Shown piece after piece: positions 27,634-36,507 of a DNA stretch of 64,000 nt. The stretch lies in contig JANSXC010000016.1 of NCBI GenBank assembly GCA_024743115.1, positions 1 through 64,000 on the forward strand. Reading direction: 5' to 3'. The position numbers and the translations under genes are program-made. This stretch comes from a bacterium. GTDB lineage: Bacteria > Planctomycetota > UBA1135 > UBA2386. Under the pieces are notes generated by a model. That model did not search any database and was not told where the DNA came from. It worked only from the letters and a program-made list of their open reading frames with translations. How positions within the stretch are numbered: position 1 is the stretch's first letter; the number at the start of each line of letters is the position of its first letter.

Positions 27634-30399
27634 CTACAGCTTGAATGCGTCGTCGACCGGCCGGCACACGCGCTTCAAGTGCATTGGCCGCCGCAGCGCA
27701 CCGGAGCCCGCTTCGCCGGGTGGCCGGGTCTTGTCGAGCCATTCCTCGAACACGGCCATCGACTTGCTGGTGTCGACGAACACGTCGCCGTAGCGATCGC
27801 CGGGTTCGGCGACGGTGACCGTGACCTTCTGGTGCCAGCAATGCATGCCGCTGATCGGGTCCGGCTGGGCCGGGAAGGTCATGTTCTGGTGCACGCCGCC
27901 GCTGGTCCACCAAACCTTCGAGCTCTCCTTGTCGGCGCTCGAGAACGGACTGATGTCGGTCGTCCGACGCATGAGATAGGCAGTGTCGCTGACCTTGCGC
28001 AGGTCGACGTCGGGCATTTGCCAGCGGTTGCCGCCGATCTCGTCCCCGCGCACGACCCAGCGGCCGAGGTGGTGGCTGCAGGCGATCACGCCGGGGCGCA
28101 CGCCTTCCGTGACCCACACCGCGTTGACGTAGTAGCCGATGCGCGTGGTGACGCGGATCAGCTCGCCCATCTTGACGCCAAGACGCTTCGCGTCACTCGG
28201 GTGCAGCCAGACGGGGTTCGTGTTCGACAGCTCCGTGAGCCACTTGCTGTTGGCGGAGCGGGTGTGGATCAGGGTCGGCAACCGGAACGTCGGCACCAGC
28301 GCCATCTCGCCGGCGTCACGATCGAGCTTGTTCTCGTCGATGTGCGACTCGAGGTAGCACGGCGTCGCGTACTCGGGCCAGCCCCATTCCGCCATGGTGT
28401 CGGAGTAGATCTCGAGCTTCTTGGTCTTGGTGTGGAAGCCCTGTCGCGCCTTGCCGCCGGCGTAGACGCCGACGACCTTGCCGTTCTGCGCGACCGTGCC
28501 GCGCAGTTCGTCGACTTCGTACTCGCCGGCGGGCAGCTCGGTCTCGTGGGTCTTGTAGACTTGTTCCTGCACGAGGAAGCAGCCGTGCCGCCGCATGTAT
28601 TCGAGCGGCGACAGATTCTGTTCGGCGGCCGCCTCGGGCAGACCCGGCACCGAGTTCTCGAAGATCCAACCGTAGTACTCGTCGATCGTGATCCGTTCAC
28701 CGGGTCGATAGGGCGACTCGAAGTGCTCGCGGATGCCGAGCGAACCGTCCGGATCGACCTTCCAGCTCAACGCGATCCAGAACTCGTCTTCTTCCCAGAC
28801 CTCGCCCGGGTTGACCTCGTGGGTCCACTCGAACTCTTTGCCTTCGCGCTGCGCGAGCACGCGCGCGACCGGTTGGCGAAAGCCGATCCAGGTCGCGGCG
28901 TGGGTCTCCTGCGACATGAGGTCGTGGCGTTCGGTCGCGTGACCCATCGGCAACACGAAGTCGGCCCAGCGCGAGGTTTCGTTCCAGGTCGGTGACAGCA
29001 CGGCGTGGCAGCCGACGAGCGACTCGTCCTGCAGCACGTCGATCCACATGGCGCCGTCCGGATTGGTCCAGACCGGGTTGTAGACGCGGGTGAAGTAGGT
29101 GTCGATCACACCGCGTCCGCTCTTGATCAGGTGCGGCAGGCAGAAGCTGAGTTCGTGATGCGCGAGGGGATACTCCCGCGGATAGAGCAGTTCGCTCCAG
29201 ACGTCCTGCGGCCGCGGCTTGCTGTGCGTCGCGGGTACGAACTTGTTGGTTGCCGACGGCGCGGTGCCGCCGATCGAACTCACGGCGCCGGCGAGCACGC
29301 TGACGAACTGCAGCGTGCGCGCAACGGCCCAGCCGCCCTCGTTGCCGGCGGCGGCGTTGCGCCAGACGTGCGAACTGAAACCGCTGCCGGCTTCGCCGAT
29401 CTCACGGCCGACGGCCTCGATGGTTGCGGCTTCGAGTCCGCAGATCTCGGCGACGTGCTCGGGGGTCGCGTAGGCGTAGTCCTCCACGAGCCCGGTTTTG
29501 AACGCGTCGAATTCCAGCGGTCGGTTCTTGGCTTCCTGGTAGGTCTGCCAGTCGACCCAGTCGCGAACGAATTCCCAGTCGACCAGGTCTTCGCGCAGCA
29601 TCACGTGTGCGAACCCGAGCAGCATCATCGCCTCGGTGCCCGGGCGCGTCGCGAGCCAGTAGTCCGACATGCTGGCCGTGTTCGACAGGCGGATGTCGCA
29701 GACGGCGATCTTGGCGCCCTTCATCTTGCCGTCGATGATGCGCTGCGCGTGCGGGTTGAAGTAGTGCCCGGTCTCGAGGTGTGCGGAGATCAACAGCGTG
29801 AACTTGGCGTTCTCGTAGTCGGGCGAGGGCCGGTCGTAACCGCTCCATAGCGTGTAGCCGAGGCGCGCCGCAGCGCTGCAGACGTTGGTGTGGCTGTTGT
29901 GGCCGTCGACACCCCAGGCCTGCAGCACGCGTTCGACGTAGCCGTCGTGACCCGGGCGGCCGACGTGGTACATCACTTCGGTCTTGCGGTCCTCGACGAT
30001 CGCCTTGCGGATGCGGGCGGCGAGCGTGTCCAGGACCTCGTCCCAGCTCACGCGCTCGAACTTGCCGCTGCCGCGCGGTCCGACCCGCTTCATCGGATAG
30101 AGCACGCGGTCGGGGTCGTGGACCTGGTTGAGCGTCGCGGGGCCCTTGGCGCAATTCCGGCCGCGGGAGCCAGGGTGGTAGGGGTTGCCCTCGAGCTTGC
30201 GGATCTTGCCGTCGGCCTTGTCGACGTAGGCGACCAGCCCGCAGGCCGCTTCGCAGTTGAAGCAGATCGTCGGCACGATCGAGTAGTTCTTCGTGACCCG
30301 GCGTGGCCACGCCTTGGCGTCGAGTTCCTGCCAGTCGTCCCACTTTTCGGGCGGCGGGAAGTTCTCGAGCGGGGTCGTGCGGAGCGTGCTGTGATCCAT
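27634..30399 (-). CDS. Molybdopterin oxidoreductase catalytic subunit (DMSO reductase family)
   Basis: 921 residues. An N-terminal [4Fe-4S] site is formed by Cys46, Cys49, Cys53 and Cys83 (CFNCEAAC ... GRNCAKG), followed by the Mo-bisMGD domains; the Cys in NVCSAAARLGYTLWSG is a plausible Mo ligand. The C-terminal MGD-binding domain is at residues ~715-850 (NPVWLHPSDAKRLGVKMGEL). No Tat signal precedes the cluster, so the enzyme should stay in the cytoplasm. The best candidate partner is the FeS-NrfD fusion at 41207-42724, which also lacks a signal. The substrate is unknown; formate, polysulfide, thiosulfate and oxyanions are all possible. ATG 30399 is chosen because upstream sequence is Arg/Pro-rich filler. 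Confidence 0.88.
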   Translation of the reverse strand: MDHSTLRTTPLENFPPPEKWDDWQELDAKAWPRRVTKNYSIVPTICFNCEAACGLVAYVDKADGKIRKLEGNPYHPGSRGRNCAKGPATLNQVHDPDRVLYPMKRVGPRGSGKFERVSWDEVLDTLAARIRKAIVEDRKTEVMYHVGRPGHDGYVERVLQAWGVDGHNSHTNVCSAAARLGYTLWSGYDRPSPDYENAKFTLLISAHLETGHYFNPHAQRIIDGKMKGAKIAVCDIRLSNTASMSDYWLATRPGTEAMMLLGFAHVMLREDLVDWEFVRDWVDWQTYQEAKNRPLEFDAFKTGLVEDYAYATPEHVAEICGLEAATIEAVGREIGEAGSGFSSHVWRNAAAGNEGGWAVARTLQFVSVLAGAVSSIGGTAPSATNKFVPATHSKPRPQDVWSELLYPREYPLAHHELSFCLPHLIKSGRGVIDTYFTRVYNPVWTNPDGAMWIDVLQDESLVGCHAVLSPTWNETSRWADFVLPMGHATERHDLMSQETHAATWIGFRQPVARVLAQREGKEFEWTHEVNPGEVWEEDEFWIALSWKVDPDGSLGIREHFESPYRPGERITIDEYYGWIFENSVPGLPEAAAEQNLSPLEYMRRHGCFLVQEQVYKTHETELPAGEYEVDELRGTVAQNGKVVGVYAGGKARQGFHTKTKKLEIYSDTMAEWGWPEYATPCYLESHIDENKLDRDAGEMALVPTFRLPTLIHTRSANSKWLTELSNTNPVWLHPSDAKRLGVKMGELIRVTTRIGYYVNAVWVTEGVRPGVIACSHHLGRWVVRGDEIGGNRWQMPDVDLRKVSDTAYLMRRTTDISPFSSADKESSKVWWTSGGVHQNMTFPAQPDPISGMHCWHQKVTVTVAEPGDRYGDVFVDTSKSMAVFEEWLDKTRPPGEAGSGALRRPMHLKRVCRPVDDAFKL

Positions 30400-30494
30400 C
30401 GGCCCGCCGACGATAGAGGGTGACGGCGGCCGGGTCACGCGCGAGCGCGAATCGCGTGATGCGCGCGCTGGCGAACCAGCGCGCCGGAATCGTC

Positions 30495-32687
30495 TCAGTG
30501 GCTGGTGATCAGGCGCTGGCCGTTGCTGAACGACACGCCCGTCATGTTGGCCGTCGGGTCGAGGCAGGCCCATTGCTGGAGGATCGGCAGGCCGGCGAGT
30601 TCGGGAACGTCCGGCAGGGCGAGGGCGAGGGTGCCGTTGCCGCCAGGATCCGTGAAGGTCAGGATCGAGCCGAACTCACGGTTGTTGAGGCCGACGCAGC
30701 CGGGGAGGCCAAAGCCATCCAGCGGCGTGGTTGCCTCGGTCAGACCGAGGAGCACGAAACAGGCCGAGACGCTGGGGCCGTCGCGGAGCAGCAGCTCCAG
30801 ATCGGGGTTCGGCAGCCAGGGCAGGCTGTTGGTGAAGCAGCGCGGGGTGCCGTTGGCGCCGGCGCAGCCAGCGCCGTACTCCTCGGCCAGGGCGTTACCA
30901 TGGGTTGCGCCGAGTCGGATACAGAGGGCGTTCTGGGAGGTCGAAATGGCGGTCGTGGCGTTGGCGTCGTTCGCGGTAGCGCGCCAGATGCCGCTCGCGC
31001 CCTGCGAATCCAGGGCGATGCCGTTGCCGTTGCGGTCGGTCACGCGGATGTCGACCAAGAGCGGGGCCCCAGCCGGGTCCCAGTAGAACGGCGTGTCGAG
31101 TTTCACGGTGATCGGAAACGCGCTGGCGTCCGACGTGTCGGTGATCAGGGGTGCCGAGAACTTGCCGTCGAAAACGCGCTGGCGACGGAGTCCGTGGTTG
31201 GAGTCGAAGTTCACCGCGAGCGGACCGTTCGAGATCGCGGCCTCCGAGAGGTCGATGGTGACGGTCCAGGTCGCCGGGCCGACCGGGCCGGTGGGCGAGT
31301 TTGGCCGGAACGCGAGGCTATCGATCCAGATCGGCGCCGTCGAAGGGGCGTGCAGTCCGGTGTAGAGGAACATGCTGCGCCCGCTGGCCTGGTTGAGCGG
31401 CGTGGCCAGCGACCCGTTGCCGCGCACCGAGTCGAGGTTGGCGGGCAGGGTGGGGATCGGCTCTCCCACCACGCCGAGCACGGCGACGTTGCTCGGGGTC
31501 AACGTGCCCTCGGACCCGAACGCGTCCGTGTTGTTGAGGATGCGCCGCACGGGGTTGCTCGCGACTGGCACGGCATCGATCTGCGCGATTGCGGATACGT
31601 CGTGACTGAGCACCTGCACCTCGACGACGAGGTGGCCCTCGTCCGGGTTGTATTCGAACGGCGTCTGGAGTTCGCAGACGCGGGTGTAGCGGCGTGGGCC
31701 TGGGCCCGATGAGGTGTTGCTGAACGCCAGCGGGCCCTCATAAACGAGCGTCTTGTCGGCGCCGTGGTTCTGGTTGAATCGGATGACCGCGTTCTGGGGC
31801 GACGAGGCCGTCGTCGACATCGTGATGCGGCAATCGAAGGTCGCCGCGGCGGATGAGGTGAACTCGTTCGAGCGCCAGCTCAACGCGGTGATCCGCGTGC
31901 GGCCGGCGAAGTCCATGGCGTTCCGGTTGTAGATGTCCATCACGCGGTACTCCGCGGTGGTCTGACCCCACGGGTAACCGGTGTCCGAAGCGCCTTCGGT
32001 CGCTTCGACGGTCTTTGGCAGAGTGTCCGTGTCGAGCAGGAACTGGATCGCGAGGGCTTCGCTGGTGCGCGAGCTGGCGGCAGCAAGGTTCCAGTTGGGC
32101 GAGTAGAGGGTCGCGAGCCCACTGTCCGAGACGGCGTCCCAGTTCAGGTTGGTCGGTGTGCCAGCACCCCATGTGCGGATGTCGAGGACGAAGGGGCCAC
32201 ACTTCGGATCCCACTCGAACGGCACGTCGAACGGAATCGTCACCGTGAACGGGCTCACGGATCCCGAAGTTGTCTGGGCTGGCACGTTGAACGCAGCGTC
32301 GTAGACGCGGGTCTTGTCGCCGCCGTGCTGGACGGCAAGGTTCAGGCCGTTGCCGTTCGGGTTCCTGGCCCCCGTGGAGACGTCGACGCGAAGGTTGGGG
32401 AAGTTGCCGGCGGTTACCTGGGTCGAGCCGCCGTTGCGGCGGAATCGCACTCCGAGAATCCGCATCGTCTGATCCGAGGGCGCGTGCTCGGCACCGTACA
32501 GGCACATCGTCCGGGATTCCTGCTGGCCCCAGGGGACCTGCATCACCGAGTTGCCCTCGGCGCCAGCCGCGGCGGCTGGCACGACGGCTCGGACCTGTAG
32601 CGGGGCCTGTGCCGTAACGGTCGGGAGCAAACCCATCAGTATGCTCGAGGCGGCGGCGAGGGCGGGAAGGTTGCGGAGCTGAATCAT
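30495..32687 (-). CDS. Secreted protein with three beta-sandwich repeats and PLDxFGxxGC C-terminal module
   Basis: Signal peptide (residues 1-27, ending PTVTAQ). Three repeats of ~190 residues follow, each with a start like EGNSVMQVPWGQQ or RGNGSLATPLNQAS, a central NHGxxxxxVYxG segment (QHGGDKTRVYD, NHGADKTLVYEG, NHGLRRQRVFDG) and a closing TPFYWDPxxxPLLVDIR strand. The last ~125 residues are the recurrent module with YGAGCAGANGTP and PLDGFGLPGC. It ends with SFSNGQRLI, shared with the protein at 2061-3176. No enzyme motif. Likely a surface or matrix protein. 730 residues. Confidence 0.8.
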   Translation of the reverse strand: MIQLRNLPALAAASSILMGLLPTVTAQAPLQVRAVVPAAAAGAEGNSVMQVPWGQQESRTMCLYGAEHAPSDQTMRILGVRFRRNGGSTQVTAGNFPNLRVDVSTGARNPNGNGLNLAVQHGGDKTRVYDAAFNVPAQTTSGSVSPFTVTIPFDVPFEWDPKCGPFVLDIRTWGAGTPTNLNWDAVSDSGLATLYSPNWNLAAASSRTSEALAIQFLLDTDTLPKTVEATEGASDTGYPWGQTTAEYRVMDIYNRNAMDFAGRTRITALSWRSNEFTSSAAATFDCRITMSTTASSPQNAVIRFNQNHGADKTLVYEGPLAFSNTSSGPGPRRYTRVCELQTPFEYNPDEGHLVVEVQVLSHDVSAIAQIDAVPVASNPVRRILNNTDAFGSEGTLTPSNVAVLGVVGEPIPTLPANLDSVRGNGSLATPLNQASGRSMFLYTGLHAPSTAPIWIDSLAFRPNSPTGPVGPATWTVTIDLSEAAISNGPLAVNFDSNHGLRRQRVFDGKFSAPLITDTSDASAFPITVKLDTPFYWDPAGAPLLVDIRVTDRNGNGIALDSQGASGIWRATANDANATTAISTSQNALCIRLGATHGNALAEEYGAGCAGANGTPRCFTNSLPWLPNPDLELLLRDGPSVSACFVLLGLTEATTPLDGFGLPGCVGLNNREFGSILTFTDPGGNGTLALALPDVPELAGLPILQQWACLDPTANMTGVSFSNGQRLITSH

Positions 32688-32822
32688 GGTCGGTTCTCGT
32701 TCGGTCGTGGTTTCCTGGGCCCGTGTCGGCCCGGCATCCGACCCATTGGGGGGCAGCCGCGGGCGTTACCGAACGGCGTGATATTTTTGGGTGGGCGATC
32801 GATCGGCTACCGTTCCGGGGTC

Positions 32823-33488
32823 ATGGGCCCATCCGATGCCAACCCTGATCCGTTCCCTGTCACGACGATGCACGTGCGCGGTGCCGTGGATGGTCGGGCC
32901 GAATCGATCGACTGGATGGTCCGGCGCTTCTCGTCGCTATTGGTCGCCCAGGCCCGGTACCGCCTGCGGGGTCGCATGGCGGCGATCTGCGACCCGGAGG
33001 ATGTCGTCAACGACGTCTGGCTGGCGGTGTTGCCCAAGCTCGAGCGCATCGAGCCGCGCGCCGGGCGCTACACGCCCGTACTCCTGGCCTACCTCGGCAC
33101 CACGGTGCTGAACCGCGTGAATACGCTCGTCATGAAGCACCTGCGCGGCAAGCCACGGTCCACCGAACTCGCGCCGAGCCGGCTGCCGGAGGAGACTCGT
33201 ACAGTCGTCAGCCGCGCCGTGCAGACCGAAGAGCACGCGCGAGTGCTGGCGGCCATCGATGAACTGTCGGACGACGATCGGGAGATCGTGGTTCTCGGCG
33301 CCATCGAGCAGCGGCCACGCGACGAGATTGCGCAGAAGCTCGGGGTCACGACGGGGGCCGCACGCGTCCGATTGCACCGAGCTATCGAACGTCTCCGGCA
33401 GCGCCTGCCGGGCAGCGCGTTCGACGAACTCGCCGACGAGCCCGATTCTGCCGATCTTCCTGAAACGCCGCCGGCCGACGGCCAATAG
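32823..33488 (+). CDS. ECF-family RNA polymerase sigma factor
   Basis: Region 2 spans residues ~35-100 (CDPEDVVNDVWLAVLPKLERI is the core-binding/-10 part), and region 4 is a helix-turn-helix at ~150-200 (RPRDEIAQKLGVTTGAARVRLHRAIERLRQRL). The ATG at 32823 is chosen over an upstream ATG (32778) because it follows a GGGG site and removes unrelated residues. The gene lies 7 bases before the Ser/Thr kinase gene, so the two are an operon. No anti-sigma gene is adjacent; the kinase may regulate it. Confidence 0.9.
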   Translation: MGPSDANPDPFPVTTMHVRGAVDGRAESIDWMVRRFSSLLVAQARYRLRGRMAAICDPEDVVNDVWLAVLPKLERIEPRAGRYTPVLLAYLGTTVLNRVNTLVMKHLRGKPRSTELAPSRLPEETRTVVSRAVQTEEHARVLAAIDELSDDDREIVVLGAIEQRPRDEIAQKLGVTTGAARVRLHRAIERLRQRLPGSAFDELADEPDSADLPETPPADGQ

Positions 33489-33495
33489 CACGACC

Positions 33496-34899
33496 ATGAA
33501 CGAGCTCCCGGAGTCGCCCGGCGGCCAGGATGCCGACGCCGCCATCCATCACGAACTGCTCGAACGCCTGCTCGAGGACGAAGCCGGCGAGGGGTTGCGG
33601 TCGGTGGCGGCGTATCAGGCGATGTTTCGGGGGCACGAAGCGCTCGTGGAGCGGGTCGTGGCGGAGCTCCAGGGCAGTAGCGATGCGACGTTCGAAGGGC
33701 GCGACCGCATCGGTTCCTACGTCCTGCTCGAGGAGATCGGCCGCGGCGGCCAGGGTACGGTGTTCCTGGCGCGTGACACGCGATTGCCCCGCCTGGTTGC
33801 GCTGAAGCTCCTATCGAACGCGGCGGGCGACCTCGGGGGCACGCGCATCGAACGGTTCCGCCGCGAGGCGCAGGCGGCATCCAAGCTGGATCACCCCGGC
33901 ATCTGCGCTGTCTTCGAGACGGGCGAGGTCGACGACATCCAGTTCCTCGCGATGCGGCACGTGGCGGGGGAGAGTCTGGCCATGCACATCGCGCGGGCTG
34001 CCGCCGCGACCGACGCGCGGAGCTCGATCCTGCACCTGCCGCGCAGCGAGACGAGCTCGACGCGCACCACCCGGCGACGTGAGTTCGACGCGACGTTGCA
34101 CTTCATCGAACGGGTCGCGCGCGCGCTGCACGTCGCGCACGAAGCCGGGATCGTGCACCGCGACATCAAGCCCGGGAACATCATGGTGACGCCCGAGGGC
34201 GAACCCGTGGTGCTGGACTTCGGCCTCGCGCGTGACCTGGGCGATACGGCTCCCGGCCTGACGCGTACGGACGAAGTGTTCGGCACGCCGGCCTACATGG
34301 CGCTCGAACAACTGCGGCCGAGTGGGCGCGGTGTCGATCGCCGCGCGGATATCTATGCGCTCGGCGTCACGTTGTTCGAATGCCTGACGCTGCAACGGCC
34401 GTATGCGCTACGCAACCCGGTCGAGCTCGCGGACGCGATCGAACGCGGGCAGGCGCCTGACCCGCGCGACCGCTCGCCGGGTCTGCCGACCGACCTCGCC
34501 GTCGTCGTGGCGTGTGCGATGGCGTCGCGACCCGAGGCGCGCTATCAGACCGCGCTCGAGTTCGCCGACGACCTGCGCGCGGTGCGTGAGTTCGAGGCGA
34601 TCCAGGCGCGGCCAGCGGGGGCCCTGCTCAAGTCCTGGCGTTGGATGCAGCGCAATCCGGGCGTGGCGATCAGCCTCGCCCTCGTGATTCTGAGCCTGAG
34701 CACCGCGCTGGTCGTGAGCCTGGTCGCGCTCGACGAGGCGGCCTTCGAACGGAGCGTCGCCGAGGACGAGGCCAGGCATCGCGGTGATCTCAACGAGTTC
34801 CTCCGTCTGGTGCTCGAGTCACCGAACCCGCATCTCATGGGACCGGATACATCGATCGAGGCGTTTGCTCGCCCGTTCGAGCAAACGCCTCGAGAGTGA
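33496..34899 (+). CDS. Membrane Ser/Thr protein kinase (N-terminal part of a kinase-TPR gene split by frameshift)
   Basis: PknB-type kinase: GRGGQG loop (residues 82-87), Lys104 in VALK, HRD at 221-223, DFG at 241-243 and the GTPAYMALEQL activation/APE region. A single membrane helix at ~390-411 would place what follows outside the cytoplasm. The frame stops at 34899 after a short run unlike the family, while the frame one base ahead carries a TPR domain that continues the expected protein. The break lies in a perfect inverted repeat (34856-34893). So the gene is either frameshifted or a sequence error is present. Cotranscribed with the ECF sigma gene 7 bases upstream. Confidence 0.88.
   Translation: MNELPESPGGQDADAAIHHELLERLLEDEAGEGLRSVAAYQAMFRGHEALVERVVAELQGSSDATFEGRDRIGSYVLLEEIGRGGQGTVFLARDTRLPRLVALKLLSNAAGDLGGTRIERFRREAQAASKLDHPGICAVFETGEVDDIQFLAMRHVAGESLAMHIARAAAATDARSSILHLPRSETSSTRTTRRREFDATLHFIERVARALHVAHEAGIVHRDIKPGNIMVTPEGEPVVLDFGLARDLGDTAPGLTRTDEVFGTPAYMALEQLRPSGRGVDRRADIYALGVTLFECLTLQRPYALRNPVELADAIERGQAPDPRDRSPGLPTDLAVVVACAMASRPEARYQTALEFADDLRAVREFEAIQARPAGALLKSWRWMQRNPGVAISLALVILSLSTALVVSLVALDEAAFERSVAEDEARHRGDLNEFLRLVLESPNPHLMGPDTSIEAFARPFEQTPRE
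34856..34893. repeat. Perfect 16-bp inverted repeat at the kinase/TPR frameshift
   Basis: TCGAGGCGTTTGCTCG (34856-34871) and its exact reverse complement (34878-34893) enclose a 6-base loop CCCGTT. Deleting one A from the AAA at 34883-34885 would restore the frame (F-E-Q-R-L-E-S-D-L) and would break the symmetry. Confidence 0.95.
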
Positions 34900-34903
34900 C
34901 CTC

Positions 34904-36451
34904 GTGGAGCGGCCACGGAGCCGCAGCGAAGCGCTCGCGATCCTCGGCGACAGCTACTACAGCCTGGGAGTGGACGAGGTCGCCGCCGAGCACCATCGCA
35001 AGGCCGCAGAGATTGAGGCCGAACTGGCCCCTGGATCCAGCGACCACCTGCAGCGTTGGTATCGCTGGATGCATGTCGACAGCTCGCAGGCGACCGCTCA
35101 GGTGAGTGTGGAGCGCGGGCGCGAGCTGCTGTTGGCCATTCGGGGAGGAGATGAACTGCTCCCCGACGCGCTCTACGCGGACATCCTCGGATGGTTCGGC
35201 CGGCGCCTCGGCGACACGAACGAGTTCGACGAGATGCTGACGGTCTACGACGAACTCGAGCGGCTCCACGAGCGGACGCCGACGGACGCCGTGGCGGCGG
35301 AGGTGTTGCGGTTGCGCATGCACTGCCGCAGCAGCCAGGCGCGCTGGGGCGAAGCACTCGCCGCGGCCCAGGAACTCGCGAGCCTCCTGGAGCAGCAACC
35401 TGGCCTCACCAGTGAGCTCGACTACGAGCAGGTACAGCAATCGGCGACGCACCTGGCAATGCGCGTCGGTCGCCGAGAGGACGCGCTCGCCGCACACACG
35501 AAAACGCTCGATCACACGATCCAGGTGCTCGGGCCAGATCACAGCACCCTCGCCGTGATGTGGAGCAACCAGGCCACGCTGATGCGCATGGTCGGTCGTC
35601 ATGCGGATGCCGAAGAGCCCTACAAGGAGGCGCTGCGAATCAGCCGCCTGACACGCACGCCGCCGCACGACACGATCGCGATCAATCTCAACAACCTCGG
35701 CGCGCTCCACCGGTATCTCGGGAACTACGAGCAGGCCCAGGAGCTGCTCGAGGAAGCGCTGCGCATGCTGATCCAGCTCAACGGCGAGCAGCACGTGAAG
35801 GTGGCCAATGCGATGAGCAACGTCGTCGACATCCACTTCGACCAGCGGCATCTGCCCGAAGCGTTGGACTGGCAGCGGCGATGCCTGGCCATGCGGCGGG
35901 AACTGGTCGGCAACGGTCACTTCGAGACCGTGAACGGTTGCTTTCGGCTGGCGCGGATCGAGATTGCGAACGGCGATTCCGGGCGCGGCCTCGAGCTGCT
36001 GGAGGAGGCGCTGCCTCGGACCCGAGAACTCGATCCGGGCGGGCGTCTCAAGGTCCTCCAGACGGCGATCGACGCCGCGCGCGAACTCGCCGCGGCCGCG
36101 ACGACCGGCGAGAACGGCGTCGCCACGACGCCCGCGGACCTCGAGCCGGCCGTGCGGGTCGCGCGGGAGACGCTCGCGCAGGTGCTGGAGATCGCACCGG
36201 ATCGTAAGGACGCGATCTTGCGACACCGCACCGTGCTCGGCGTCGTGCTGTGGCGCGCGGGCGAGCTCGACGATGCCGTTCGACAGTTCGAAGGCGGGCG
36301 TAAGATCGCCGGCGAGGGGCGGCCGCAGGACGTGCAGAAGCTCGAGACGCGGATCGCGGAGTTTCAAGCCGCGACCGGCCGCGCCGTGCCTGCAAAGCCG
36401 GCGCAAGGGTCAGCGGAGCAGTCGCAGCGTCCGACCGATCCCGGTAAGTAG
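34904..36451 (+). CDS. TPR domain, probable C-terminal part of the kinase gene (frameshifted)
   Basis: About 515 residues of tetratricopeptide helices (for example ALAILGDSYYSLGVDEVAAEH near the start and NLNNLGALHRYLGNYEQAQE near the middle). In this kinase class the TPR part follows the membrane helix, and this frame opens exactly where the kinase frame fails. The given start is the first in-frame GTG after the kinase stop; it has only a weak upstream GAGAG, so translation as a separate protein is doubtful. If the frameshift is real and fixed, the product may be lost; if it is a sequence error, the whole is one ~985-residue protein. Confidence 0.7.
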   Translation: MERPRSRSEALAILGDSYYSLGVDEVAAEHHRKAAEIEAELAPGSSDHLQRWYRWMHVDSSQATAQVSVERGRELLLAIRGGDELLPDALYADILGWFGRRLGDTNEFDEMLTVYDELERLHERTPTDAVAAEVLRLRMHCRSSQARWGEALAAAQELASLLEQQPGLTSELDYEQVQQSATHLAMRVGRREDALAAHTKTLDHTIQVLGPDHSTLAVMWSNQATLMRMVGRHADAEEPYKEALRISRLTRTPPHDTIAINLNNLGALHRYLGNYEQAQELLEEALRMLIQLNGEQHVKVANAMSNVVDIHFDQRHLPEALDWQRRCLAMRRELVGNGHFETVNGCFRLARIEIANGDSGRGLELLEEALPRTRELDPGGRLKVLQTAIDAARELAAAATTGENGVATTPADLEPAVRVARETLAQVLEIAPDRKDAILRHRTVLGVVLWRAGELDDAVRQFEGGRKIAGEGRPQDVQKLETRIAEFQAATGRAVPAKPAQGSAEQSQRPTDPGK

Positions 36452-36507
36452 CACGGGGACGTATGCGGGGCTTGCGTCGTGCGCGTCGCGCCGTTCGGGT
36501 AGGGGCC

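Noticed and set aside
34784-34903. Independent start for the TPR protein at GTG 34784
   Set aside because: The first 40 residues would be coded inside the kinase gene and look like frame-shadow sequence; a frameshifted fusion is simpler.
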